A stretch of DNA of 64,000 nt from Paenibacillus timonensis (GTDB taxonomy: Bacteria; Bacillota; Bacilli; Paenibacillales; Paenibacillaceae): the NCBI RefSeq assembly GCF_009725205.1, contig NZ_WNZY01000002.1, positions 294,892 to 358,891 of the forward strand, written 5' to 3'. Under the pieces are notes generated by a model. The model was not told the origin of the DNA, did no database searches, and worked only from the letters and a program-made list of their open reading frames with translations. Both the position numbers and the translations under genes were made by a program. Shown one piece after another: positions 1-8,465 of the stretch. Numbering within the stretch: position 1 is the stretch's first letter; each line of letters opens with the position of its first letter.

Positions 1-1179
1 CTCGTTGACGTCAAAGCGGATCTGACGCGGATGCTCGAAGAGGTGAAGAGCCTTCGCGAGAAGCCGATCCCATCGCAGCAGTTGCAATACAGCTTCGATG
101 AAACTGCAGATGTCATCACCTTGCACCTGCCCATTGACGGAGTGGAGACGGTGGTGAAGGAGTTACCGGAAGGCGTCATCCTTCTGGAGTCTTCGTTAGG
201 AAGGCTGGAATTGCCTGTTAAGGCGTTAAGCGATTCCTTGAACTTACGAGGGACGGCGGATCGCTTGCTCATTCGCATGGGGATTCCCGAGAAAGAGCAA
301 GAGACTCGGCTAAACGGTTTGTTGCCGCAGCAGGCTAGCCTGCTCGGGCCTAAGCTGGAGGTCTCCTTCTTCTGGGGGCAGGGGAACGCTTTGACTTCCT
401 TGCCGGTCTTTAAGGGAACGGATGCCAAGCTGACGACAACATCGCGGGTAGGAACCGTTGATGCCGATACAACGACCGTTCTGCTTCTGGAACCTTCATT
501 GAACCGTTACGCGTTCGTACCTGCTGTCTTCAATGAAGAGGGTGGTAAGTCCCGGATCACCTTCCGGTTGAAGGAAAGCGGTACGTATGCGGCGATCTCG
601 CACCGGAAGACCTTTACGGACATGAACGCGCACTGGGCAGCGGACGAGGTTGCGATGTTAGCCTCCAAAACGGTCATCCAGGGCACCTCTAACACCGATT
701 TCAGTCCAAATGATCCCATCACGAGAGCTCAATTTACCGCCATGCTCGTCCGCGCCCTCGGATTAACGGGGCAGGGACAGGGTCCGAGATCAGACTTTAC
801 GGATGTGAACTCCAGTGCGTGGTATGCAGATGCCGTGTCGGCGGCGGTGGAACACGGGTTGATTGAGGGTTTTACAGGCGGGGAGTTCCGTCCGAATGTG
901 CAAATTACCCGGGAACAGATGAGCGTGCTGCTGGTTCGAGCCTTGAAGCTGGCGGGTGCAGAGGTTACTCCTGGAAATCCGAATTCCATGCTGTCCGGTT
1001 TCGAGGATCGCAGCCAAATTGGAGCGTGGGCCGAAGAAGCCGTTGCAACCGCGGTGGGTTCGGGCTTGATGAAGGGGCGCAAGGCCGGCGTATTTGCTCC
1101 CGAAGCCTCCTCAACCCGTGCGGAAGCGGCGACGGTTCTCGCCCGAATGCTGCGGATGGCGGGGCTAATCAATCCGTAA
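1..1179 (+). CDS. S-layer homology (SLH) domain cell-surface protein, 3' part
   Basis: The reading frame is open from base 1, so the gene starts left of the window and only the C-terminal ~392 residues are seen. The last third holds three SLH repeats, at about 610-760 (FTDMNAHWAADEV, then ITRAQFTAMLVRAL), 790-945 (FTDVNSSAWYADAV, then ITREQMSVLLVRAL) and 1000-1160 (AWAEEAV, then STRAEAATVLARML). SLH triplets bind pyruvylated secondary cell-wall polymer and anchor exoproteins to the Gram-positive wall. The part before the repeats (about 30-600) is a beta-rich stalk-like segment with no family I recognise, so the extracellular function of the missing N-terminus is unknown. The frame ends at TAA 1177-1179 and is followed closely by a terminator. 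Confidence 0.93.
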   Translation, partial: LVDVKADLTRMLEEVKSLREKPIPSQQLQYSFDETADVITLHLPIDGVETVVKELPEGVILLESSLGRLELPVKALSDSLNLRGTADRLLIRMGIPEKEQETRLNGLLPQQASLLGPKLEVSFFWGQGNALTSLPVFKGTDAKLTTTSRVGTVDADTTTVLLLEPSLNRYAFVPAVFNEEGGKSRITFRLKESGTYAAISHRKTFTDMNAHWAADEVAMLASKTVIQGTSNTDFSPNDPITRAQFTAMLVRALGLTGQGQGPRSDFTDVNSSAWYADAVSAAVEHGLIEGFTGGEFRPNVQITREQMSVLLVRALKLAGAEVTPGNPNSMLSGFEDRSQIGAWAEEAVATAVGSGLMKGRKAGVFAPEASSTRAEAATVLARMLRMAGLINP

Positions 1180-1196
1180 ACGAGCTAGAAAGTAAA

Positions 1197-1244
1197 ATGC
1201 CAGCCTATGGATGAAGTCATCCGCAGGCTGGCATGATCTTTTTT
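1197..1244 (+). terminator. Intrinsic terminator after the SLH gene
   Basis: A 10-bp stem (ATGCCAGCCT at 1197-1206 with AGGCTGGCAT at 1225-1234) is followed by a T-rich tail (1238-1244). It lies between the convergent SLH gene and the FAD oxidoreductase gene. The T tail favours termination of rightward transcription. The opposite side has only a short, weak T stretch. Confidence 0.85.
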
Positions 1245-1248
1245 CGGA

Positions 1249-2826
1249 TTAGACCGGACGCAGCTTCGGCCACTGCAATTCAACCCCTTGATCGAGGAGG
1301 CGCTGCTGAAAATCGGATAAAGTTTCTTCATGATTGCGAACATCTGTAGGAAAGAGGTTGCGGTCCAAACAGAAGCTGGCGCAAGTTCCTGCCGCTTCGC
1401 CGATGTTCCATTCCACGGGATGAAGCCGGTAGCAGCCGTTTGTGATGTGGGTGACTCCGATATTTTTGCCTGCTGCCAGCACGTTTTTGACCCGTTTGGG
1501 GATCAAGCTGCCCAGCGGGATTTGAAAGGGCAGGGAGGAAATGTCGATATACGGCTGGTTGCCTGTACTCGGATGCAAATCGATGCGGTAACAGCCGACT
1601 CCGACGGTATCCGGGAACACTTCGGCTACACCGTCCGGACGGGAAGCTGTAGCAACATGCTGTTCCAGCACCGTAAACTCCGCTTGAATTCGTCTCGACT
1701 CGCGGATATAGGGAGCCATGGCGAGTCCGTCCTCCGTTCCGACGACGTCGCGGCGCAGGCGTAAACCCGGGTAACCTTGCCCGCCGTCCGGCCGGGGAGC
1801 TTCGGTCTGCAGCCAATACAATAGCGACAGGCTCAACTGTTTGGCCTGGTGCAAATGGCGCGCGGCTTCCTCTTCCGGGACGTCGATGATGGAGCCCAGC
1901 CAATAGTCATTCTGCGGCCAGTTGACCAGAGAAAGCGGACGAAAACCGAAGCGGTTGTCAAAATGAGTGGGGTCAAGGATTTGCCGGTATTGAAACAGCG
2001 GAAATTTGCCTCCGTGACCCGGGAAAATTTCATACTCGACCGGCTTGTTCGTGGAGGGCCTCACGCCGGTTAAGCTTAACAGTTGATCCGGCCAGAAATC
2101 CGCTCGATATTGCCGCCAGAAATCGTACATCTTGGGCTTGTCGATGAGATGTTCTTCTCCCCCCGCGTAATCCACAGCGAAGCAATAAGTAAAGCCCTGA
2201 ATGTTCTGTGGCTCCGGTTCGCCGTCGACGGCATGAGGTTCCCCGGTCTGCGCTTTGGATTCCGCGCCGGTCACGTATTCGATGCCAGCCAGCGGTAGCA
2301 AATCGCCAAGCTCGGTGGCATCGATAAAAAACGGAGCCTGAAGCACGAGCTCATCCCGGGTGCCGAGATGACGTACCGTAACGCTGTTCACCACGTCCCC
2401 GGTGGTCTCGGCATGTCGTACTCGGTAATTGTGCAGTAGGGTTAACCTTCCGCTATGAATGTACGGAGCTAGCATTTGCTGCAGCACGGCTAAGCCGACA
2501 CGCGGATCGTGACTGATCCGGCTGACGATGCCGCCGCCAGGATTGAGCTCGGGCAGGTTCCTTGCCTCCGACGTCATCGGAAAATGCTCCCGATAATATT
2601 GGCGGACGCCTTCGCGGAAGTTCCGGTACGTTCTCGTACAACCAAAATACTCGATCCACGGGTGCTCGTCGGGCGGAACGGCTTGGCTGGTCAACTGTCC
2701 GCCGATCCAGAGCGTCTCTTCCGTCATGATGACGGTTTTGCCCGAAGCCGCGGCAGCCAGGGCCGCCGCAGTTCCACCGGTCCCGCCCCCGAGAATCACG
2801 ATATCGGCCTGCATTTCGCGTTTCAT
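1249..2826 (-). CDS. FAD-dependent oxidoreductase (FAD_oxidored family)
   Basis: The 525-residue product has an N-terminal dinucleotide-binding motif GGGTGGTAAA at about residues 13-22, right after the first beta strand (ADIVILG), followed by an acidic residue that ends strand 2 (VIMTEE). WIGGQLTSQAVPP and later FIDATELGDLLPLAG are typical of the large Pfam FAD_oxidored group found beside carbohydrate catabolic genes in Paenibacillus. The C-terminal third contains the second FAD-contact region (NVLAAGKNIGVTHI). The start is the ATG at 2826 with AAAGGAG 10 nt upstream; an overlapping ATG two codons earlier is out of frame. There is no signal peptide, so the enzyme is probably cytoplasmic. It is divergent from the Gfo/Idh/MocA genes at 3057, suggesting shared control in sugar or polyol oxidation. 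The substrate cannot be told. Confidence 0.88.
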   Translation of the reverse strand: MKREMQADIVILGGGTGGTAAALAAAASGKTVIMTEETLWIGGQLTSQAVPPDEHPWIEYFGCTRTYRNFREGVRQYYREHFPMTSEARNLPELNPGGGIVSRISHDPRVGLAVLQQMLAPYIHSGRLTLLHNYRVRHAETTGDVVNSVTVRHLGTRDELVLQAPFFIDATELGDLLPLAGIEYVTGAESKAQTGEPHAVDGEPEPQNIQGFTYCFAVDYAGGEEHLIDKPKMYDFWRQYRADFWPDQLLSLTGVRPSTNKPVEYEIFPGHGGKFPLFQYRQILDPTHFDNRFGFRPLSLVNWPQNDYWLGSIIDVPEEEAARHLHQAKQLSLSLLYWLQTEAPRPDGGQGYPGLRLRRDVVGTEDGLAMAPYIRESRRIQAEFTVLEQHVATASRPDGVAEVFPDTVGVGCYRIDLHPSTGNQPYIDISSLPFQIPLGSLIPKRVKNVLAAGKNIGVTHITNGCYRLHPVEWNIGEAAGTCASFCLDRNLFPTDVRNHEETLSDFQQRLLDQGVELQWPKLRPV

Positions 2827-3056
2827 CGCATGTATTCTCCTTTGGCTTGGTTTTAAGAGCTAGGCGTCAGAATGTCCATGATTGCATTCATTGTAGATGG
2901 ATCAGCACGAGAACGGTACGGGAGGCGGGTGACCTTTTATGGTAATCTGATGTGCATTCGCTCTCGACCTCATCTCAATTCGCGATGGATCTGGTATGCT
3001 AGGAATCATCATAGACTTTCTTGAAGCGACTATTTCACGTTGTAGGAGGTAAGCCG

Positions 3057-4118
3057 ATGAACCAAGTAACCATTGCCGTGATTGGCTGCGGCACGATTGC
3101 GAACCACGCCCATATCCCGTCCTACTTAGCTCACAAGCAGGTGAAAATCAAGTATTTTTGCGACATTCTGATGGATCGGGCGGAAGCCGCTGTTACCAAA
3201 TACGAATGCGGCGAAGCCATCACGGATTACCGGCAGATCGTAGAAGATCCGGAGGTCGATGCGGTATCCATCTGTACGCCGAATGCTTCACACGCTTCCA
3301 TCGCCATGGAATGCCTGCGGGCAGGCAAGCATGTCCTGTGCGAAAAACCGGCAGCCCGCACTTACGCAGAAGCCCTGGAGATGCAGCAGGTTCAGCATGA
3401 GACGGGCAAAATTCTGAATATCGGGGTAGTCAACCGGTATAACGAAAGCGTGAACCGCATCAAAAAAATGATTCAAAACGGCGAGCTCGGCGAGTTGTAT
3501 CATGTCTATGCCAGCTTCCGTTCACACCGATCGATTCCAGGCTTGGGCGGCGCTTTTACCACAAAGGCCATTGCCGGCGGCGGCGCGTTGATCGATTGGG
3601 GCGTTCATTTCCTCGACATCGTCATGTATTGCGCGGGCGATCCGAAACCTCAAACCGTCACCGGGCAGGCTTACTCCAAGCTGGGGAAAGAGATGGCGAA
3701 CTATACTTATCTCAAAATGTGGGCAGGACCGCCGGATTATAACGGGACCTATGATGTCGACGACTTCGTGACCGCGCTGATCCGCACCGAAGGCCCCACG
3801 ATCTCCTTAAACGGAGCTTGGGCCCAGAACATCGGGGTCGAGGAGATGTTTATCGACTTTTTGGGCGACAAGGGCGGCATCCGTTTGAATTACGGCGGAG
3901 ATTTTACCTTCTATACGGCAACAGACGGCGCTTTGACCGAAACGACGCCCAAATTCACCTCCGGCAATATGTATCAGCAGGAAATCGATAGCTTTCTGGA
4001 ATGTATCCAAACGGGGGAGAAGCAGCCCTCGCATATTGATACCGTTATTCTGTCTTCCCGGATTATCCAGGCTATCTATGATTCATCCGATAAAGGGGAG
4101 GAAATCGCCATCCCATGA
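3057..4118 (+). CDS. Gfo/Idh/MocA family NAD(P)-dependent oxidoreductase
   Basis: The 353-residue product starts with a Rossmann motif (AVIGCGTIANHAHIP) and carries the family's catalytic-lysine motif CEKPAART at about residue 100, followed by the C-terminal alpha/beta domain (GGGALIDWGVHFLDIVMY). Members oxidise or reduce sugars, inositols or related polyols with NAD(P). The frame is open further upstream, but the ATG at 3057 is chosen because GTAGGAGG lies just before it and the preceding 12 residues do not look like family sequence. The stop overlaps the start of the next gene (ATGA), so the two are translationally coupled. The divergent FAD oxidoreductase is the natural partner. Substrate unknown; no transporter gene is nearby. 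Confidence 0.92.
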   Translation: MNQVTIAVIGCGTIANHAHIPSYLAHKQVKIKYFCDILMDRAEAAVTKYECGEAITDYRQIVEDPEVDAVSICTPNASHASIAMECLRAGKHVLCEKPAARTYAEALEMQQVQHETGKILNIGVVNRYNESVNRIKKMIQNGELGELYHVYASFRSHRSIPGLGGAFTTKAIAGGGALIDWGVHFLDIVMYCAGDPKPQTVTGQAYSKLGKEMANYTYLKMWAGPPDYNGTYDVDDFVTALIRTEGPTISLNGAWAQNIGVEEMFIDFLGDKGGIRLNYGGDFTFYTATDGALTETTPKFTSGNMYQQEIDSFLECIQTGEKQPSHIDTVILSSRIIQAIYDSSDKGEEIAIP

Positions 4119-4957
4119 AAAAAATCGGATTTATCGACCTTCACCTCGACCAGTTCCACGCCAACAAATATCCCGGGTGGATCGAGCAGGCTACAGATGG
4201 CGCTATGAAGGTGACGTATGCGTATGGGAAAAGAGACAAGGAGAACGGACGCACGAACGAAGCCTGGTGTAAGGAGAACGGAATCGAATTGCTGACGACC
4301 ATCCAAGACGTCGTCGAGCGAAGCGATTACTTGATCGTGTTGTCTCCCGATAACCCGGAATTTCATGAAGAACTGTCCCAGCTGCCGCTCCAGTCAGGCA
4401 AGCCGACTTACATCGACAAGACGTTTGCTCCGGATCGGGAGACAGCGGTTCGCTTATTCGAGCTCGCCGCACATCACGATACACCGATGTATTCAACGTC
4501 TGCGCTCCGCTTTGCCAGCGAATATGCGGAGATCGACCCGGCCGGAATCCAAACGATCAGCAGCTGGGGGCCGGGCGCATTTGACAACTATTCGATCCAT
4601 CAAATTGAGCCCATCATTCGGCTGATGGGAGCCGATCCGCAGCGGGTCATGTATACTGGAACGGCAGATTCTCCCGCGCTTCTCATCGATTTCGGGGAAG
4701 GTCGCCGTGCCACGATCCACCATTCAGGGGACAATTGCCCATTTACGCTGGGTATCAAATACGGCAACGGAACCTTTACGCAAGCCTCCGCGATCTCCAA
4801 TTTCTTCGAGCCGTTCATCCGGAATATGGTGACGTTCTTCGAAACCGGCCAGCCTATGGTCGACCCTGCCGAAACCGTCGCCGTGATCGCCGTGATCGAG
4901 TATGGGATGAAAGCGGCGGAAACGCCCGGGGTTTGGGTGGAGTTGCCGTCTTACTAA
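4115..4957 (+). CDS. Gfo/Idh/MocA-like protein with degenerate catalytic motif
   Basis: The 280-residue product overlaps the upstream oxidoreductase by 4 nt. Its layout resembles the Gfo/Idh/MocA fold: an N-terminal strand (KKIGFIDL), a segment DYLIVLSPDNPEFHEE like the substrate-enclosing loop, then YIDKTFAPDRETAV where the family normally has EKP. The glycine-rich NAD motif is also not obvious. It may be a non-catalytic partner, a pseudo-oxidoreductase, or an enzyme with altered chemistry. The coupled position after the canonical dehydrogenase argues that the two act together. The conserved stretch VAVIEYGMKAAETP near the C-terminus is typical of the family's last helix. Confidence 0.75.
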   Translation: MKKIGFIDLHLDQFHANKYPGWIEQATDGAMKVTYAYGKRDKENGRTNEAWCKENGIELLTTIQDVVERSDYLIVLSPDNPEFHEELSQLPLQSGKPTYIDKTFAPDRETAVRLFELAAHHDTPMYSTSALRFASEYAEIDPAGIQTISSWGPGAFDNYSIHQIEPIIRLMGADPQRVMYTGTADSPALLIDFGEGRRATIHHSGDNCPFTLGIKYGNGTFTQASAISNFFEPFIRNMVTFFETGQPMVDPAETVAVIAVIEYGMKAAETPGVWVELPSY

Positions 4958-4964
4958 TCATCTT

Positions 4965-5010
4965 GTTAACACTCGACCCACCTTCGCAGGAAGGTGGGTC
5001 GAGTGTTAAC
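4965..5010. repeat. Perfect 21-bp inverted repeat (4-nt loop)
   Basis: The arm at 4965-4985 pairs perfectly with 4990-5010 across the loop GCAG. Neither side has a T tract, so it does not look like a normal intrinsic terminator, although it sits 8 nt after a stop codon. Its right arm ends in GTTAAC, which runs straight into the first TTAACGGAAC copy of the neighbouring repeat element, so it is probably part of that element. Confidence 0.9.
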
Positions 5011-5190
5011 GGAACTGAGGGACGCTATTTGGCTGCAAACACGAGACTGTGAACTCTAACGGAACGTGAAGACCTTATTGGGTCGAAATAGGCCCCGTCA
5101 GCTCCATTTTTAGCCGAATAGCGGCTTATGGTTCCGTTAGCATGGGAAATAACCGGGAAATGTTCGAATAGCGGCCCTACGTTCCGTTAT
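5006..5190. repeat. Intergenic dyad-symmetric repeat, TAACGGAAC family
   Basis: TAACGGAAC occurs at 5007-5015 and 5057-5065, and its reverse complement GTTCCGTTA at 5131-5139 and 5181-5189. The copies are exactly 50 bp apart on each side, and inner and outer pairs share one centre near 5098. Associated words also repeat at 50 bp: CGAATAGCGGC at 5115 and 5165, with a degenerate inverted form (CGCTATTTGGC) near 5023. The region has no coding potential. It resembles dispersed intergenic repeats I associate with Paenibacillus genomes; that association is recollection, not a search result. Confidence 0.85.
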
Positions 5191-5222
5191 AATGAAGCAA
5201 GAGATCATTTTCTGGAGGATCT

Positions 5223-5312
5223 ATGAAAAAGCTAACTATTCTTGCATTGATTTTAGGTGCTGTGGGGTTCGAAGCGGATCATCAGATCATCAGTACCAAG
5301 ATATCGGAATAA
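5223..5312 (+). pseudogene. Signal-peptide stub (29 codons), gene remnant
   Basis: A good ribosome binding site (TCTGGAGG) precedes ATG 5223. The reading frame gives a typical secretion start (MKKLTILALILGAVGF) and then leaves the pattern, ending at TAA 5312. This looks like the 5' end of a gene for a secreted or lipoprotein product whose body was deleted between the repeat element and the DUF3891 gene. It could also be a real small peptide, but nothing after the hydrophobic core suggests a mature domain. Confidence 0.45.
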
Positions 5313-5346
5313 ATGATAGATGCACAACGAAAAAGGCGGTGGAACT

Positions 5347-6108
5347 ATGATTATTCGAGAGACGGAGCGGGAATTTGTGATGATCACCCAGCATGACCAT
5401 GCGCGCTTGGCGGGTGAAATCGCCAGCCATTTGGAGAAGGAGTTATTTCTGAATGACGAGTTTCTATCAAGTGCTTTGCTAGCCATAGATCAGCATGACC
5501 GAGGCTGGATCCCGCTTGATGCCTCGCCAATTTGGAATACGGAGAGCCGGGCGCCGTATTCCTTCATGGACTATCCGCTAACCCCGAAAATTGAAAAATA
5601 TCAGCAAGGCATCGACGAAGTGGAGAACATGAATGAATACGCGGCTTTGTTGTGCAGTTTCCACTATGCTTCTTTTATGCATATCAGGGATTCACTAGAC
5701 GAGGCGTGCGCTCGATTCTACCAACATGAGCTAGAAAGGCAGCAACGGATCACCGACAAACTAAGCGTTCCTCAAGAGGTCATCCAACGGCATTTCATGC
5801 TGTTGCAACTATGTGACGACATCTCGCTTTACGTTTGCCTGAATGAACCCGGCGTTTCCAAAGAAGAGGAACATCCTTGGTTTAGGGAAGGCTTTGAAGC
5901 TACGTTACTAGGGGAGCGATGTGAAGCCAGGTGGATCAATGCTAGAGAGATCCGGTTAACCCCGTCTCTTTTGGCCAAGGAACTAATGACAACCCTGGAA
6001 CAGAGATATGTCTTGAAGCAAAAGATCGAAACCCTAGGATTCAGCGAAGCGTATAAAGCCAGCGTCAGGGTAAAGCAAGATATTCACTTCTCTAAGGCAA
6101 CGATATAA
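5347..6108 (+). CDS. DUF3891 family protein
   Basis: The 253-residue product matches the DUF3891 pattern at its N-terminus (MIIRETEREFVMITQHDHARLAGEI, seen in parts) with later conserved blocks AIDQHDRGW, SFHYASFMHIRD and LQLCDDISLYVCLNEPG. The spread His and Asp residues (QHDHARLAG, DQHDRGW, LCDD) recall a metal-binding all-helical fold like HD-domain proteins, but the function is unknown. The start at 5347 is favoured over an in-frame ATG nine codons upstream because AAGGCGGTGG lies at the right distance. No signal peptide. Followed 51 nt later by a GNAT gene. Confidence 0.85.
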   Translation: MIIRETEREFVMITQHDHARLAGEIASHLEKELFLNDEFLSSALLAIDQHDRGWIPLDASPIWNTESRAPYSFMDYPLTPKIEKYQQGIDEVENMNEYAALLCSFHYASFMHIRDSLDEACARFYQHELERQQRITDKLSVPQEVIQRHFMLLQLCDDISLYVCLNEPGVSKEEEHPWFREGFEATLLGERCEARWINAREIRLTPSLLAKELMTTLEQRYVLKQKIETLGFSEAYKASVRVKQDIHFSKATI

Positions 6109-6159
6109 TATCGAGTTCCAAATTAAGAATGACGACTAACGAATAGAGAGAGGTTACCC

Positions 6160-6705
6160 ATGAAAAACAAAATCACTACGAAACGCATGACGCTCCAAAT
6201 GATCGATGATACCTATGCGGATCAGGTCTTAGCGTTTGCCGTTCGGAATAAAACCTATCTTGAGGAGTGGGAACCGCTAAGAACGGAGGACTTCTACACT
6301 TCCTCGGTTCAACAGGAATTGCTGCGGGACGAGGCGGCTAAGAACCAAGAAGGATCGCTCTGTAAATTTTGGTTATTCCTTGATGGTAGAATCATTGGGG
6401 CGGTAGCTATGAGCAATATCGTTAGAGGCGTGTTCCAATCCTGCCATCTGGGCTATAAGATCGATGAGCAGGAACAAGGAAAAGGATTGATGACCGAAGC
6501 CGTCGGAGCGGTGGTAAACCATGCGTTTCACGAAATGCGCTTGCATCGGATTGAAGCGAACATTATGCCGAGAAATCAGGCCTCGCTTCGCGTGGTCCAG
6601 AAGCTGGGTTTTCAGAATGAGGGGACATCCAGAAGGTATTTGAAGATCAACGGGCAGTGGGAAGATCATATCCATATGGTTCTATTGAATGAGGAGATGG
6701 AGTAA
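6160..6705 (+). CDS. GNAT N-acetyltransferase, RimJ/RimL type
   Basis: The 181-residue product has the RimJ/RimL layout: KRMTLQMIDDTYADQVLAF at the start, LGYKIDEQEQGKGLMTEAV as the acetyl-CoA pyrophosphate-binding loop (Q-x-x-G-K-G), HRIEANIMPRNQASLRVVQK and then LGFQNEGTSRRYLKINGQW. Such enzymes acetylate the N-terminal amine of ribosomal proteins or small amines. The start ATG at 6160 has GAGAGAGG upstream. It is the first of about ten GNAT genes in this window. Confidence 0.93.
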   Translation: MKNKITTKRMTLQMIDDTYADQVLAFAVRNKTYLEEWEPLRTEDFYTSSVQQELLRDEAAKNQEGSLCKFWLFLDGRIIGAVAMSNIVRGVFQSCHLGYKIDEQEQGKGLMTEAVGAVVNHAFHEMRLHRIEANIMPRNQASLRVVQKLGFQNEGTSRRYLKINGQWEDHIHMVLLNEEME

Positions 6706-6726
6706 ACCAACCCCTATGCCCCCGCG

Positions 6727-6773
6727 AAAAAAGTCCTGCCCCGAGCGATTCATCGCCTGGACAAGACTTTTAC
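6727..6773 (-). terminator. Probable terminator between GNAT and murI genes
   Basis: AAAAGTC (6729-6735) can pair with GACTTTT (6765-6771) around an imperfect GC-containing inner stem (CGAT..ATCG). Read on the minus strand, the stem is followed by a run of T, as expected for the end of the glutamate racemase transcript. Confidence 0.55.
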
Positions 6774-6790
6774 GTAAGCAGCCTCTTCAT

Positions 6791-7570
6791 TTATCGTGCA
6801 TATTGCGTTTGCAGGTAATCCAGTGCTCGCGCCATTTTGTCCAGATAAGCCGGGTTTTCGTCCGAGCATCTGAACTCGATATGTCCCGTATACCCCTGAG
6901 TGGAGAGGGTCGAACCGCCGATCAGAGAGCACAACCGCTCTACCGTGCCGTGACTGCCGTCAATCAGCTCGATATGAGGCGGCAAAATTTGCTGCAGAAT
7001 CGTCTTGTAATAAGGAAAATGCGTGCAGCCGAGTACGATGGTGCTGTATTGCCCAAGATCAATACCGGACAGCTTGCGGCTGAAATAACGCTCGATCTCT
7101 TCCCGATCGAACTGCAGCTGTTCGCAATATTGCACCAACTCCGGCAGAGGCATGGAATCCACCACCTTGTGGTCGTCCACCCGAGCTACCAGGTCGGTAT
7201 ATTTAGATAGGCTTAACGTCAAAGAGGTCGCAAACACCAGCACTCGTTTGCCGGTAGCTTGACTTCGCTTGACGGCCGGTTTGACGGCCGGCTCCATGCC
7301 AATGATCGGAATAGGGTACATGCGCCGAAGTTCTTCAATGGCGGCACTGGTTGCTGTATTACAGGCTACGACCAAAGCCTTAATGTCATTTCGCATGATG
7401 ACACTAACCGATTCCTGAACGTATCGCTTCACTTCGGGCAGCGTTTTGGTCCCGTAAGGCACGTGGAGCGTATCGGCAAAATAAAGAAAATCTTCCTTCG
7501 GCAACTTCTTCATGGCCTCCGTTAACACGGTTAAGCCGCCGATGCCTGAATCAAAAAATGCGATTCTCAC
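6791..7570 (-). CDS. murI: Glutamate racemase
   Basis: The 259-residue product interconverts L- and D-glutamate, supplying D-Glu for peptidoglycan in the cytoplasm. All hallmarks are visible: the N-terminal FFDSGIGGLTVL, YFADTLHVPYG, the first catalytic Cys70 in VACNTAT and the second, Cys182, in LGCTHFPYY; IDGSHGTVERL follows. Length is normal for the family (about 260-270). The start overlaps the end of the upstream HD-domain gene by 20 nt, so the two are co-transcribed and probably coupled. It is away from the usual division genes, as is common for racE/murI in Bacilli. Cofactor-independent mechanism is family knowledge. Confidence 0.97.
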   Translation of the reverse strand: MRIAFFDSGIGGLTVLTEAMKKLPKEDFLYFADTLHVPYGTKTLPEVKRYVQESVSVIMRNDIKALVVACNTATSAAIEELRRMYPIPIIGMEPAVKPAVKRSQATGKRVLVFATSLTLSLSKYTDLVARVDDHKVVDSMPLPELVQYCEQLQFDREEIERYFSRKLSGIDLGQYSTIVLGCTHFPYYKTILQQILPPHIELIDGSHGTVERLCSLIGGSTLSTQGYTGHIEFRCSDENPAYLDKMARALDYLQTQYAR

Positions 7571-8249
7571 TCATATCACCTGAATTTGTTGTGGTTTGTT
7601 CGTCCTGATGTTCATCGGTGGCATCCCATTCCCGGTAAAACTGCTCCAAAAAACGCAGCATATATTCATGCCGCGATTCGGCCAGCTGTTGGGCATGCCG
7701 GGTATTCATCAAATCTTTCAGTTTGAGCAGCTTTTCGTAGAAATGATAGATCGTCGTTTTTCCGCGGCTGCGATAGTCATGATCCGAGAAATCTTGGCCT
7801 GGTTCATGCATGGATCTGCCTCTGGATCCGCCAAAAGCAAACGTTCGGGCAATCCCGATCGCCCCGATGGCGTCAAGCCGATCCGCATCCTGAACGATTT
7901 GTCCGGCGAGCGTAGACATCGGAGGATTTTTGCCGCCATTATAAGACATCGTGGAGATGATCTCCATGACTTCTTGGTTAACGGACAAATCGCTCACATG
8001 TTCATCCAGCCAGCTGCGGACACGCAGTATCCCGGCTTCCTTGGACGGATTCAGCTTTTCGTCCGCCACGTCGTGCAGCAAAGCCGCAAGCTCGCAAATA
8101 AATACATCCGCCTGCTCCTTGCGAGCGATGGCAAGAGCCGTATTCCGAACGCGGTGGATATGCCACCAGTCGTGTCCGCTCCCATCACCGCTGTGCACTT
8201 CTTGCACGAATTGTTCGGCTTGTTTAATGATTTGCTGCTGCCGGTCCAT
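7551..8249 (-). CDS. HD-domain phosphohydrolase (YedJ-like)
   Basis: The 232-residue product carries HDWWHIHRV (residues 26-34), the HD doublet in LLHDVADEK (59-60) and DADRLDAIGAIGIAR, the metal-binding pattern of small HD hydrolases such as E. coli YedJ. Family members cleave phosphate esters of nucleotides; the substrate here is unknown. The start is taken as ATG 8249 because AAAGGA sits 8 nt upstream; the in-frame ATG six codons earlier would contain that ribosome binding site. The acidic, polar C-terminal tail (about 20 residues) overlaps the murI start. Divergent from the VOC gene at 8466. Confidence 0.9.
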   Translation of the reverse strand: MDRQQQIIKQAEQFVQEVHSGDGSGHDWWHIHRVRNTALAIARKEQADVFICELAALLHDVADEKLNPSKEAGILRVRSWLDEHVSDLSVNQEVMEIISTMSYNGGKNPPMSTLAGQIVQDADRLDAIGAIGIARTFAFGGSRGRSMHEPGQDFSDHDYRSRGKTTIYHFYEKLLKLKDLMNTRHAQQLAESRHEYMLRFLEQFYREWDATDEHQDEQTTTNSGDMSENRIF

Positions 8250-8465
8250 CGCACCGTTCCTTTCCAATCCCTAGTTCATAGAAACATCGAATACCATCTT
8301 ACCTCAAAATCGGCATTCTTTAAACTTGTTTTGTTATATCCAGTCGCATTATATGAACAAAAGTTTCAGATGGAAGCGGCGCTTCTTGCAAATATTTTCC
8401 TTTATCATTCGGACGGGTTCAGGGATAATAGGGTTGAAAACAGCTGGATATAAGGAGGTTCCCCT

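Noticed and set aside
4965..5190. CRISPR array
   Set aside because: Repeats are only about 10 bp, occur in both orientations, and no cas gene is present.
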